A stretch of 64,000 bases of DNA from Bemisia tabaci (taxonomy: Eukaryota; Arthropoda; Insecta; Hemiptera; Aleyrodidae). The notes beneath the pieces are model-generated. The model worked only from the letters and a program-made list of their open reading frames with translations, was not told where the DNA came from and made no database searches. This document shows positions 31,193 to 41,560 of this stretch, piece by piece. Made by a program: the position numbers and the translations under genes. Each line of letters opens with the position of its first letter. The stretch's first letter is position 1. The stretch spans positions 32,254,487 through 32,318,486 of the forward strand of contig NC_092801.1 in the NCBI RefSeq assembly GCF_918797505.1. Reading direction: 5' to 3'.

Positions 31193-31836
31193 ACTGCCGT
31201 GTGAACATTCAAGAGTTGCCAAATTTCCACCAATGAAATGTTCATTTTTGAGGAGAGCCATGAATATTTTCTCTTGAAATTGTCAGAAAATTTAGATTTA
31301 CGAACAAAACTCTCCGAAAAATTGAATGGAAAATATTCACGGGTTTTCCTGAAAATTCGTACTTAATCAAGGGAATTTTTTCAAAAGGTTCATACGGCGT
31401 TTTTCCTTACACTGAAAAAAAATTCTCGGCGTTTTTACCAAGGTCCGTTGGGTACCTTTACCATCTCATTTTTTTTTACCAATTATTGGTAATTTTACCA
31501 AGACAGACTGGAAAGCTTACCTAAAAACCGTTTTTTTTTTACTGTTTTTTTCAGGTAAGAATACCACTTTTATTGGTAATCAATTCCCGGTAACTTTGCC
31601 ATTTTATCTCGGTAATTCTACCACAGTCGATAAAAAATATTGGGGTTTTTAGCGGGGATCAGTAAAATTACCGAGAGAGTCAATAATTTTACCGAGATTT
31701 CTCGGTAAAATTACCAATTCCATAAATGGTAATTTTACCAAGAAAAAACTGGGATCAAATAGAAGCCTGAATTCTTGGTAATTGTACCATTTTCTCGGCA
31801 AATACACCAAGATTATTTTTCAGTGTAGCACGGCAG
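31193..31836. mobile_element. C-family MITE hosting B2 (C9)
   Basis: CTGCCGTGTGAACATTCAAG to GGCGTTTTTCCTTA, then B2, then TAGCACGGCAG. B2 split the right terminal repeat itself. Confidence 0.85.
31410..31825. mobile_element. B-family foldback element, TA duplication (B2)
   Basis: CACTGAAAAAAAATTCTCGG to ACCAAGATTATTTTTCAGTG. Uninterrupted C copies read TTCCTTAGCACGG, so CCTTA/TAGCACGG shows a TA duplication. Confidence 0.92.
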
Positions 31837-32220
31837 AATAGGATCTCCGTTTTCTTTTTATCCTCTTTGTCTATAACTTTGTCTATACATTTCATTAATG
31901 AGCCCGCATTAACGTAAAGGCCGGGGGCACTCTCCCCTCCTCGAAACTTCGGCGGAAGTGGGCCGTTATAACGAAGAGAAGGCTATGAAGAATCCCACAC
32001 GTGGGGCTTGACTATTTTCAGAATTTTATATTATTAGAACTAATCCCCGGGAAAAATTGTAGCCCATTGAAAGTGATTATGCGGAACTTCACCGCGAAAC
32101 ATCGTTAATTTAATTAAAAAATTAAACCCCCGCACGAGAGGTCGTGATACCTGAGGTTCGAGGGTTGGAAAGCGGCCAGTTCCGAGTTCCCGCGTCCACC
32201 CACCACGGACACCCACCCCC
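31837..32220. other. Unassigned stretch
   Basis: Unique. Short minus-strand frame 32040-32231 without recognisable content. Confidence 0.35.
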
Positions 32221-32430
32221 GCGTAAATCAACTCGTATGTTTTAATAATGCTCCGATACCGATATTACGTTACGTACGCAAGAGATCCTTGCGGAGGAGT
32301 ATCCCATTTCTAGCGTTTACGAGCTTTTACGCGCCCCGGAGATTTGCGATTTCAGTCATTTATCCTACGTGTAAAGTGCCGCGAGAGATATCAGTGTGGG
32401 AACTCTGCTTTTTTTAATACGAACGTCTAC
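32221..32430 (+). repeat. D block copy 1
   Basis: GTAAATCAACTCGTATGTTT through CTCCGATACCGATATTACG, GCGGAGGAGTATC, GTGCCGCGAGAGATA. Further copies at 32954, 35436 and, inverted, 35690; a diverged one near 36405-36540. Confidence 0.75.
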
Positions 32431-32471
32431 AAGTCTGGAATTTTAGGAACGTCCGGAAATAGTACTGGTTA

Positions 32472-32725
32472 TGGACCGCGTTAAACAGAAAGGAACCAAG
32501 CCACATCAGCTATTGCCAAATTTAATTGGGCAATTTAATTTTTTACATGAAAACGGTTCTGCGGATTTTCGTGCAAATTGCAGTGAAATTTCTCCATAGT
32601 TTGGAGCAAATTCCTTAAAAATTTCAAAGGAATCCGCACAAACGTTCTCTCGTAAAAAATTGTAATGCCCAGTTAAATTTGGCAATGATGATGTGACTTG
32701 GTTCCTTTCTGTTAAACTCGGTCCA
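32472..32725. mobile_element. H-family MITE (H2)
   Basis: TGGACCGCGTTAAACAGAAA to TTTCTGTTAAACTCGGTCCA with the CAAGCCACATCAGCTATTGC arm. Confidence 0.85.
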
Positions 32726-32953
32726 TTTAAAGGGTGGTCCGGAAATACCGAAAAAGTGAGGATTTTCCGTCAGAGGGTCCGGAATTTTTTCATTTTTTGT
32801 CATTTTTGTCGCAATTTCAGTAAGAAATTCAAATGTCCAAAATTTTTTTTGAATTTTTTCAAATGGAGGCACTGTAAAAGTACTGAATTTCTTGGGAATG
32901 TTTGTTGTTCTTTGTTGGGAATTAAGTACTGATTTTTGGATACCCACCCTCGC

Positions 32954-33150
32954 GTAAATCAACTCGTATGTTTTTATAATGCTCCGATACCGATATTACG
33001 TTACGTACGCAAGAGATCTTTGCGGAGGAGTATCCCCTTTCTAGCGTTCGGAGCTTTTACGTGCCCCGGAGATTTGCGATTTCAGTCATTTATCCTGCGT
33101 GTAAAGTGCTGCGAGAAATACCAGTGTGAGAACGCTGCTTTTTTTAATAC
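32954..33150 (+). repeat. D block copy 2
   Basis: About 90% like copy 1 by eye. A frame through it reads NQLVCFYNAPIPILRYVRKR; the same frame is open in the other copies. Confidence 0.75.
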
Positions 33151-33236
33151 GACCAGGGTGTCTATAAGTCCGGAATTTCCGGAAAGTCCAGAAATAGTAC
33201 TGATTTTTTAAAGGGCGGTCCGTAAACAGGGTGGCA

Positions 33237-35148
33237 AAATTTCATGAAAAATAAAATCTTGAAATTTCACGTGAAATATTTCATGAAATTTCAGAACGAG
33301 GTTGTTCCAAAAACGCCGATTTTGGCCCCCCCTGGATTTGGCCCAAACTTTGCTCAGATGTTGTACTAAGTGTCCCCGATGCTTGAGCAAAATTTCAGCC
33401 CCCTTGGATAATTAGGAAGGAAGGGGCAGGGGGGCAAAGTTGCAATTTTTTCAAAACTTTAAAAATCGATATCTCGCGAACGGTTTGAGTGTAAGTGTTG
33501 CGGTTTGCGCTAAAAAACGTTAAAAAATATTCTCTACACGAATATTGATGCTGTTTGCATGGTTGCGTAATTTATCGTAGTTATAAATCGATTTTTTCGA
33601 TTTTGAAGGTTCGACTTTTTTCGTTTTTCGTCTCTCCTCTCCAGGCGATCGTTGCTATGTGAATAAAAACCAATTGAGGTGATTTTCCATGAAATTCTGC
33701 ATCTACCACACTTTGTTTGACCTTGGGAAAACGATTCATTCTTGAGTTATAGCGATTTTTCTGTGCGTTCCCGGTTACGCGCGGGCGGCATATCGGCGGC
33801 GCTCCATCCGCCCCGGGCGAGGCAGAGGTTGTTTCACTGCTAGGGCCTTATATTCATGCTGTAGGCTGTACTTATTGATATTTTCTCCTTCCCCCACCCT
33901 TCCCCTCCTATAAATATGTTTTTTATACTTCGTTATACAGGGTATCCCGGACCACCCGTACCAGGTCTTTTTCTCGGTTGGTTTAGGTAGTACGAAGTGG
34001 GGGACCGCGGGGTTAAACAGGGAATTGACCCCAAGGTATCCGAATTTCATGGTCCCGAAGCCCCCCTACCCTCCCTCGGGGGGTAAAAGAGGGAGGCACA
34101 ATGTCTCCCGACTTTAGGGATCGTGACCCCCTCTTTACTCCCCAAGGGCGGCATGGAGAGTTTCGGGACCATGAAATTCGGATACCTTGGGGTCAATTCC
34201 CTGTTTAACCCCGCGGTCCCCCACTTCGTACTACCTAAACCAACCGAGAAAAAGACCTGGTACGGGTGGTCCGGGACACCCTGTATAACGAAGTATAAAA
34301 AACATATTTATAGGAGGGGAAGGGTGGGGGAAGGAGAAAATATCAATAAGTACAGCCTACAGCATGAATATAAGGCCCTAGCAGTGAAACAACCTCTGCC
34401 TCGCCCGGGGCGGATGGAGCGCCGCCGATATGCCGCCCGCGCGTAACCGGGAACGCGCAGAAAAATCGCTATAACTCAAGAATGAATCGTTTCCCCAAGG
34501 TCAAACAAAGTGTGGTAGATGCAGAATTTCATGGAGAATCACCTCAATTGGTTTTTATTCACATAGCAACGATCGCCTGGAGAGGAGAGACGAAAAACGA
34601 AAAAAGTCGAACCTTCAAAATCGAAAAAATCGATTTATAACTACGATAAATTACGCAACCATGCAAACAGCATCAATATTCGTGTAGAGAATATTTTTTA
34701 ACGTTTTTTAGCGCAAACCGCAACACTTACACTCAAACCGTTCGCGAGATATCGATTTTTAAAGTTTTGAAAAAATTGCAACTTTGCCCCCCTGCCCCTT
34801 CCTTCCTAATTATCCAAGGGGGCTGAAATTTTGCTCAAGCATCGGGGACACTTAGTACAACATCTGAGCAAAGTTTGGGCCAAATCCAGGGGGGGCCAAA
34901 ATCGGCGTTTTTGGAACAACCTCTTTATGAAAGATATTGAAAAATACAAGTTCCTTTTATATGTTTCAAACGTTGTAAAAATCGTAATTTTCTTCTATTT
35001 TTGGGTGTTTGAGTGCGGGTTGCATACTTTGGCACCTGAAAAATATGAAATATTTCACATGAAATCCACATTTCCTCGTGAAATTTCATGAAATATTTCA
35101 CTGAAATTTCCAATCTTTCATTTCTTTCTCACGTTTCATGCCACCCTG
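33237..35148. mobile_element. hAT-like element with a giant palindromic core
   Basis: Ends CAGGGTGGCAAAATTTCATG and GTTTCATGCCACCCTG. Flanks TCCGTAAA and TCCGGCAA agree at 6 of 8 bases. Subterminal regions are rich in GAAATTTCATGAAATATTTC words. The palindrome at 33298-34923 sits within. Confidence 0.7.
33298..34923. repeat. 1,626-bp near-perfect palindrome
   Basis: Arms 33298-34059 and 34162-34923 (762 bp each) match base for base in register, with only a few substitutions that I can see and no indel; spacer 102 bp. Each arm has an inward-opposed 91-codon frame starting MKFGYLGVNSLFNPAVPHFV (33775-34050 minus; 34171-34446 plus) differing by one residue (Ile/Thr). No known domain. Confidence 0.92.
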
Positions 35149-35435
35149 TCCGGCAATACCGAAAAAGTGAGGAAATTCTGTAAGAGGGTCCGCAATTTGT
35201 TCATTTTTTCTCATTTTTGTCGCGATTTGAGCAAGAAATTCAAATTTCTAAAATTTTTTTGAATTTTGTCAAATGGAGGTACTGTAAAAGTACTGAATTT
35301 CTTGGGAATGTACTGAAAATGTACTGATTTTTGGCCAGCCTCTTTTAGTAGACACCTTGACGAGCTTTTAAACTTAGAAAAGCTTCGTAGTGGAGGGTAT
35401 GCATTCGATCGACATGAATCGATCGAGAAACGAAA

Positions 35436-35636
35436 ACGTAAATCAACTCGTATGTTTTAATAATGCTCCGATACCGATATTACGTTACGTTCGCAAGAGA
35501 TCTTTGCGGAGGAGTATCGCCCTTTCTAGCGTTTGGAGCTTTTACGTGCCCCGGAGATTTGCGATTTCAGTAATTCATCCTGCGCGTTAAGTGCCGCGAG
35601 AAATAACAGTGTGAGAACGCTGTTTTTTTTAATACG
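35436..35636 (+). repeat. D block copy 3
   Basis: GTAAATCAACTCGTATGTTT to CGCTGTTTTTTTTAATACGA, immediately followed by E6. Confidence 0.75.
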
Positions 35637-35689
35637 AACAGGGTGTCTACAAGTGCGGAATTTCCGGAAAGTCCGGAAATAGAAAGAAG

Positions 35690-35796
35690 GACGCTAGAAA
35701 GGGGATACTCCTCCGCAAAGCTCTCTTACGTATGTAACGTAATATTGGTAGCGGAGCATTATTAAAACATACGAGCTGATGTACGCGAGGGTGGGA
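35690..35796 (-). repeat. D block copy 4, inverted
   Basis: Reads GATACTCCTCCGCAAAG and CGGAGCATTATTAAAACATA on the plus strand, the reverse of the other copies. Confidence 0.75.
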
Positions 35797-35903
35797 TTTT
35801 TTAAAGGGCGGTCGGAAAGGCGGAAATACCGAGAAAGTGAGGAAATTCCGGAAGAGGGTCCGGAATTTTTTCATTTTTTGTCATTTTTGTCGCAATTTGA
35901 GCA

Positions 35904-36062
35904 GAGGCGGATCCAGCAAATTGGCAACATTGTTTTTCTCCTTTTAAATCTATGGAAATGTATCGATTCTCGGAGGGGCCAGGTGCTCCGGCATGAATCG
36001 ATTATTTAACATAGGTTTAATAGGAGGGAACCGGTGTTGACAAATTGCTAGATCCGCCAATG
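35904..36062. mobile_element. AH MITE with 10-bp target duplication
   Basis: GGCGGATCCAGCAAATTG mirrors CAAATTGCTAGATCCGCC. AATTTGAGCA is repeated at 35894-35903 and 36063-36072, matching the unsplit AATTTGAGCAAGAAATTC of E5. A 9-11-bp duplication is typical of Mutator-like elements. Confidence 0.7.
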
Positions 36063-36239
36063 AATTTGAGCAAGAAATTCAAATGTCTAAATTTTTTTTA
36101 AATTTTGTCAAATGGAGTTACTGTAAAAGTACTGAATTTCTTGGGAATATACTGAAAAAGTACTGTTTTTTGGCCAGCGTGTTTTAGTAGACACCTTGAC
36201 GAACTTTTAAACTTAGAAAAGCTTCGTAGCGGAGGGTAT

Positions 36240-36410
36240 GAATTCGATTGAGAAACGAAAACGTGAACCGACCGACGTAATTCCATCGACACTGATTCGA
36301 TCATTAAAATTCGATCGACTCACAGGTTTGTCGATAGATTCACGGGTTTTTCGATCGACTCACGGATTTGTCGATCGATTCTCGTTTTTGTTTTTCAATC
36401 AAATCCACAC
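36240..36410. repeat. Short tandem GATCGACTCACGG words
   Basis: Three or four about 22-bp units of TCGATCGACTCACGG.TTTG between mirrored GATTGAGAAACGAAAACG and TTTTTGTTTTTCAATC. Looks like a small hairpin element. Confidence 0.5.
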
Positions 36411-36540
36411 CTTAGGTATCCTATTATTTCTAGCGTTTAATTGGAGTTTTTACATGCCTCGGTGTTTTGCGATTTCGATAATTTACTCTGTGTAAAGTGT
36501 CACTAGAAATACAAGTGCAAGAACGCTGCTTTTATTTTGA

Positions 36541-36793
36541 AACGAACTTCCAAACTTACAAAAGCTCTTTGTGTGAAGACTGCAAAAATGCAGGCATGGC
36601 AAGCCTGCTAATGTATTTGCTCCGCTTTGTCTATCAAGTTCAACAGTCGGCCCTCCATAGAATATCTAAAATATACTTCAAAACGTATAAGTTGGACCTT
36701 TGCAACACGGGATAAATACGAGAGCTGTAAAAGGTATGTCTCCATACAGAAACACGTTGAATACTTCCAAAATTAAGTCATTGGTGAAAAATT
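36541..36793. other. Unassigned stretch
   Basis: Contains CTGCTAATGTATTTGCTCC, a word shared with the N-family core, otherwise unique. Confidence 0.35.
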
Positions 36794-37010
36794 AACAATC
36801 GTAGTTTCAATTTTAAAAAGTAAATTCAAACTACCCGCTCGCGCCAAAACCGGCGCAGCAGCGCCAGTTGCTTTAAAGTCAAGGAAACACGAAGCGCCTT
36901 CAATTTTGTAGGTATGTTTCATGGACATCCGTCAAGCTGGTATAGTTGCATCCAGGCTTTGGATCAATCGACAGGCATAAATTGAAGGCGCTATTCTTTA
37001 CCCCGTGCGG
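36794..37010. mobile_element. K-family element (K1)
   Basis: CGTAGTTTCAATTTTAAAAA at the left; the core has inverted AGCGCCTTCAATTT and AAATTGAAGGCGCT about 90 bp apart. Sister at 44491-44698. Confidence 0.65.
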
Positions 37011-37326
37011 GATGCGCTGCATATAATGTGTCTGTTGCTAGATTTAACTACAGGGCTGTAATTAAATTCAAACATCAATATTTCGTTACTTTTGCGTGAC
37101 CTTTTAATGAAGCTCCGGACTTTCCTTAATTTAAAAATAGAAAGCACTCGACTATTTTTGGAAAGGTGAACTTTGCGTTATGTTGCAAAGAATATGTTCA
37201 GACGTTTAAACGTGCATCCATTCGATATAGAGGTGCTTACATGAAAGGTAGGTGGATACTGCTCTGTTATTCCGTATGAAAAAATCGTTAATACTTTCTT
37301 TTCCGACGGATAATTGCAAGCCACCA

Positions 37327-37740
37327 CACTGAAAAAAAATTCTCGGCGTTTTTACCAAGGTCCGTTGGTACCTTTACCATCTCACTTTTTTTTACCAATT
37401 ATTGGTAATTTTACCAAGACAGACTAGTAAGCTTACCTAAAAACCGGTATTTTTACTGTTTTTTTCAGGTAAGAATACCACTTTTATTGTTAATCCATTC
37501 CCGGTAACTTTGCCATTTTATCTTGGTAATTTTACCACAGTCGATAAAAAATGTTGGCGTTTTTACCAAGGTCCAGTAAAATTACCGAGAAAGTTCAATG
37601 ATTTTACTGAGATTTCTCGGCGAAATTACCAATTTCATAAATGGTAATCTTACCAAGAAAAAACTGGGATCAAATAGAACCCTGAATTCTTGGTAATTTT
37701 ACCCTTTTCTCAGTAAACACACCGAGATTTTTTTTCAGTG
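37327..37740. mobile_element. B-family foldback element between 35-bp repeats (B3)
   Basis: CACTGAAAAAAAATTCTCGG to TTTTTTTTCAGTG. The 35 bp before it (TACTTTCTTTTCCGACGG through AATTGCAAGCCACCA) are repeated directly after it with three differences. Confidence 0.9.
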
Positions 37741-38414
37741 TACTATCTTTTCCGACATATAATTGCAAGCCACCAGAGCCACCAGCGTCAGATCTTCATC
37801 TGGGAGCGAAAACGTTATTTTTTACAATCAAATTAGTAAAATGGAACTTGAAGAAATACTACGAGCGTCAAAGTATTCGAAGCCTTTTGCTGTACATTTG
37901 TTTTAATTGTTTTTTGTTTGTCTCCTGCTCCACTCATTTTTGTTTAGTACATACGACATGCAAACGCTACATTGAATCCACGTTTGTCGGTGAGAAAATC
38001 AAATCGTTAGTTTACTCGCCCCTCTTTAGACGGTGTTTCAAGCCGGAGAGTGGGGGAAAAATGACAAACTTTGAAGAGACCTTTTAATTAAATTAAAACA
38101 CCATAGCATGTGCATTTTGTTCTGCCTCAGTTGGCTCGAGCGACAGAAAAAAACCCGATCAATGAAGAATAATATTTGCCCTGGATAATTTGATTTTTTT
38201 CTAATTTTTCTCTGCGAGGTCACATCTTTTTCCGTATTAATATGATGCAATAGGTTTTATAGATAGATCAAATAGAATACCGTGGAAATCAAGTGTAAAA
38301 AATTTATAAACAAAAAAAATTGCAGATTTTATATAATTTTTTTTTTTAAATTTAAGCTTTTATCAGTAGCCGCATGTCTTTGCTCGATCCTAGTATTAGT
38401 AAAAGCAAAACATT
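37741..38414. other. Unassigned AT-rich stretch
   Basis: After the 35-bp repeat, no repeat or gene recognised. Frames of 60-79 codons show no domain. The frame at 38282-38494 runs into the tRNA. Confidence 0.4.
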
Positions 38415-38487
38415 TGTTTCCGCCCGGGATCGAACCGGGGACCTTCCGCGTGTTAGGCGGATGTGATAACCACTACACCACGGAAAC
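38415..38487 (-). tRNA. tRNA-Val (anticodon AAC), second copy
   Basis: The same 73 nt as 15242-15314 on the minus strand: GTTTCCG/CGGAAAC acceptor, AAC anticodon, GGTTCGATCCC B box. The downstream (minus) AAATG then TTTT terminator is shared too, while the upstream flank is unrelated, as expected for a dispersed copy. Confidence 0.95.
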
Positions 38488-38847
38488 GAGATGATTTTGC
38501 GAGGCTGAAATTTCGGCCTTTCCCCATTGCCGAATGAGACACATCCAATTCTATTTAAAACATTACTCGAATGAGGAATGACAGACCGAACATGTTAGTA
38601 ATGGCGAAGTTGTCAGATCGCCAGAAAATAACCGTTCCCGTGTCTGCATTCGTTCGAGCCTTGATCAAAAAATGAACGAATTTCATGAGAGACTTGACAA
38701 CGAGGCTGATTAAAGTCCAGCGATGCGGTGATCAGTGCATGACTGCATTCCGCGTCCGCATCGCGTTCCGTTTTAAGCCTCCGTAAGCATTTTCAACCGC
38801 AACGCTGGACTTATGTCTATTGTGATGATTCCAGGCATTTTTCAATA
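38488..38847. other. Unassigned stretch
   Basis: Unique, moderate GC. GTCCAGCGATGCGG and CGCAACGCTGGAC (about 38716 and 38800) are loosely inverted. Confidence 0.35.
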
Positions 38848-38973
38848 TGATTTGGACATACCTGAATCGAAAGGAACTATAAACATAGTGACGTAAGCCC
38901 TGTCATTCGTGTGCTCTTGTTGATCCCAGGGCTCATGTTGGAATGGATACAGTTCCTTTTGGTTTAAATACGT
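38848..38973. mobile_element. G-like short MITE
   Basis: TTTGGACATACCTGAATCGA and GTTTAAATACGTCCA form diverged inverted ends, with GGAACTATAAA/ACAGTTCC and the CCCAGGGCTCATG core. Confidence 0.65.
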
Positions 38974-39164
38974 CCACATGTGGCCCTCGAAGCGAGAAGG
39001 GGCACCACGAAAATTCAAAATTGAGTTATTGGTATCAGAGCATAGATGGTTTTAATACGAACATTTTGGGACGGAAAAGCGTCAAACATCGCGAAGCAGG
39101 CCGAAATTGTGGCACCATTTTCGCGCGGGTTTTAAGATTTGCTTTACAACCATATCGATTGTTA

Positions 39165-39399
39165 CACCGGGGGGGGGGGGGGGGGGACATCGGATCTAGA
39201 GTCTAGACTCTTAAAAACATCGACAAGAAAAAATACTCTTGATTCAATCGGATTTTTGCTTAAATCAAGAACCAAGCCTCTTAATTTGAGCGGATTTCCT
39301 TTTGATTTAAGCAAAAATCTGATTGAATCAAGAGTACTTTTTCTTTTCAATGTTTTCAAGAGTTTGGAATCTAGATCCAATGTGTTTTTTTTTCCAGTG
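39165..39399. mobile_element. A element with G18 replacing the A-run (A5)
   Basis: The left end reads CACC, then 18 G (39169-39186), then ACATCGGATCTAGAG. Elsewhere it is CACTGG, A7-10, CACATTGGATCTAGAG. The right end is normal (TTTTTTTTTCCAGTG). Confidence 0.85.
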
Positions 39400-39687
39400 T
39401 AAGAAACAATGCCGCCCATCTGCAAACTGAAAATTTTGCAGGACGATGAAAAAATTTGGCCATTTTTGTAATTTTGAAGTTAGGTTTGCAATTTTTAATA
39501 ATAATAGCGTCTTTTCAACGCTCTCATACAGAATTGGAAAAACTAAAAACATCAGCTTGCGTCTTTAATATACTGAAAAACGTGGGAACGTCGCTATAAC
39601 TCATTTTCGCAAAATTTGTCAGTCAGGCGGTATTGTTTTTTAGCCCTCGATTCGTGGTTTCTTTCGCAAATGAGCTAGAAATAATAG

Positions 39688-39944
39688 GATTGCATTTTGC
39701 AAAAAGGAAACAAGAGCATTCCAATGTTGTTAAGATTGTGCAACTTACATTATTCGCAGAAACTTACTAAAATCGTGCAAAAGATTAAGTTTTCGAAGGT
39801 AATTTTCGTCTTGAATCCAAAGTTTATTAGGTGTAAAGATAAAACTAGGTTGGATAATGAGTTCATAATTGTATGCAGGTAAAAAAGTTGCACAATCTTA
39901 GCGACATTGAAATGCTCTTGGTTCCTTTTTGCAAAATGCAATCC
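39688..39944. mobile_element. Q-family MITE (Q1)
   Basis: GGATTGCATTTTGCAAAAAG mirrors CCTTTTTGCAAAATGCAATCC, with AGATTGTGCAACTT mirrored by AGTTGCACAATCT. Confidence 0.75.
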
Positions 39945-40063
39945 GAATAATAGTTCTCAATGACAAACTAGATTACATTTTGCAATTAGGAACCAATATC
40001 TGTGGCTCTCTCATAAAAACGCACACCTGCATAGGGAAACAAATGGCATGTATGTTGTTTCTA

Positions 40064-40549
40064 CACGGAAAAAAATAGGGTAGTCGACACAACCAGCGGC
40101 TGGTTAAAAATTCGCCAGCTACCGTGCGGTAGTTACAATAACTACCGCGGTGGAACACTGGAAAAAAAAGAACACATTGGATCTAGAGTCCAGACTCTTA
40201 AAAACGTATCGACAAGATAAAATACTCTTGATTCAATCAGAATCTAACTTAAATCAAGAACCAAGCCTCTTAATTTAAGCGGATTTCGTTTTGATTCAAG
40301 CAAAAATCAGATTGAATCAAGAGTATTTTTTCTTGTCAATGTTTTCAAGATTCTGGACTATAGATCCAGTGTGTTTTTTTTCCAGTGAGGTCACAACTAA
40401 CCCGGTAGTTACATCAACATCCATGGTTGTCGATGTAACTACCGGGTTAGTTGTGACCTCCACCGCGGTAGTTATCGTAACTACCGCACGGTAGCTGGCG
40501 CATTTTCAACCAGCCGCTGGTTGTGTCGACTACCCTATTTTTACCCGTG
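40064..40549. mobile_element. P foldback element, TA duplication, hosting A6
   Basis: CACGGAAAAAAATAGGGTAG mirrors CTACCCTATTTTTACCCGTG, then GTCGACACAACCAGC, CAGCTACCGTGCGGTAGTTA and CCGCGGTGGAGGTCAC arms. TA flanks both sides (40062-40063, 40550-40551). Confidence 0.9.
40156..40387. mobile_element. A-family MITE inside P (A6)
   Basis: CACTGGAAAAAAAAGAACAC to TTTTTTTTCCAGTG. Inserted in P's left arm: GCGGTGGAA / AGGTCAC, where the intact right arm implies GCGGTGGAGGTCAC. Confidence 0.9.
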
Positions 40550-40745
40550 TAAAATGGGCCAAAAATAGTGGTCCGTATTGCAAAATTTAGTCCAAATGTG
40601 GGTCAAGTGGGGGACCTCTGTGTGCACGGACCAGAAACGATGAGCGAATTTCAATATCCCTCGTAGCGGGGGCTTAGCGGAGACTACCTCACCATTCCCG
40701 GATTGAAATAACCGGGACTCCGGGAGTGGAATACAGCCTGTCATT

Positions 40746-40820
40746 GGACGTATTTAGGCTAAAAAGCACTAAGTGCATAGGGTTTGCATTCAACATAGTT
40801 CCTTTTGGCATAAATACGTT
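40746..40820. mobile_element. F-family short MITE with CATT duplication (F3)
   Basis: GGACGTATTTAGGCTAAAAA mirrors CCTTTTGGCATAAATACGTT. CATT at 40742-40745 and 40821-40824. Confidence 0.8.
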
Positions 40821-41053
40821 CATTGAAAATAATCGGGAATCGAATACAAAATGTCATCCGGCTCCGCGATATGTGAACGGGACTAATTTCGGATTCTCCC
40901 GGGAGGGCGGAATAGGCACCGCTAATTATGAAGTAATTACAGATAAACAACGAAACGACAGCGACAGCCCGGTCATATACCCGGCGCTTATTTCACGGGT
41001 CAGTTGCAAACCTCGCGATAATGCATTTCCCGATCCCAGGCTGCCAACTCGAC

Positions 41054-41560
41054 AATGGAGATGTTGCATGTGTGAGGAATTTGCGATTTGACTATTGATT
41101 CTTATGTGAAAGTTCGCGAGAAACACGATGGTGCCACTGGTTTTCTCTGAAATCAACTCCCAAGCTTAAAAATAGCTCTCAAGTTGAGGTCAAACTGGAG
41201 AGGATATCCCGCGCTATCCTGAGAGTCCACCTCTACATCAAGACAAACTCTCCATGCAAAGATAGGGAGCAAATACGTCTGCAGGGTTGCCGTGTTTTCA
41301 GTTTTAGAGTCTCCAAATAAGGTGGCAGCCCTGTCAATGTATTTACTCCCTATCTTTGCATGGAGAGTTTGTTTTGATGTAGATGTGGACTCTCAGGATA
41401 GCGTGGGATATCCCCTCCATTTTGGCCTCAACTTGAGAGCTTTTTTTGAGCTTGGGAGTTGATTTCAGAGAAAACCAGTGGCACCATCGTGTTTCTCGCG
41501 AACTTTTACATAAGAATTAATAGTCAACTCGCAAATACCTTACACACGCAACATCTCCAT
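41054..41560. mobile_element. N-family foldback element (N2)
   Basis: AATGGAGATGTTGCATGTGT to ACACGCAACATCTCCAT; 507 bp, same inner order as N1 and N3. Confidence 0.85.

Larger units (their letters stand above)
33154..35359. mobile_element. E-like element interrupted by a 1.9-kb insertion (E5)
   Basis: CAGGGTGTCTATAAGTCCGG to TTTTAGTAGACACCTTG. Its body (AAAGGGCGGTCCG.AA.ACCG) resumes after the insertion. E6 is the uninterrupted sister. Confidence 0.7.
35639..36198. mobile_element. E-like element hosting AH1 and an inverted D block (E6)
   Basis: CAGGGTGTCTACAAGTGCGG to TTTTAGTAGACACCTTG. An inverted D fragment fills 35690-35796. AH1 lies at 35904-36062. Confidence 0.7.
39969..40594. mobile_element. 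O-family MITE hosting P and A6 (O4)
   Basis: AGATTACATTTTGCAATTAG to TTGCAAAATTTAGTCCA. Split by P at GTTTCTA/TAAAATGGGCC; O2 has the unsplit TTTCTAAAATTGGCC. Confidence 0.8.

Noticed and set aside
33775..34446. Paired 91/107-codon frames in the palindrome as a gene
   Set aside because: They are mirror copies enforced by the palindrome, and the sequence includes repeat-like GGTCCGGGACACCCTG DNA. No family recognised.
38282..38494. 70-codon frame ending in a tRNA-like peptide
   Set aside because: Its C-terminal third is the antisense of the tRNA-Val gene.
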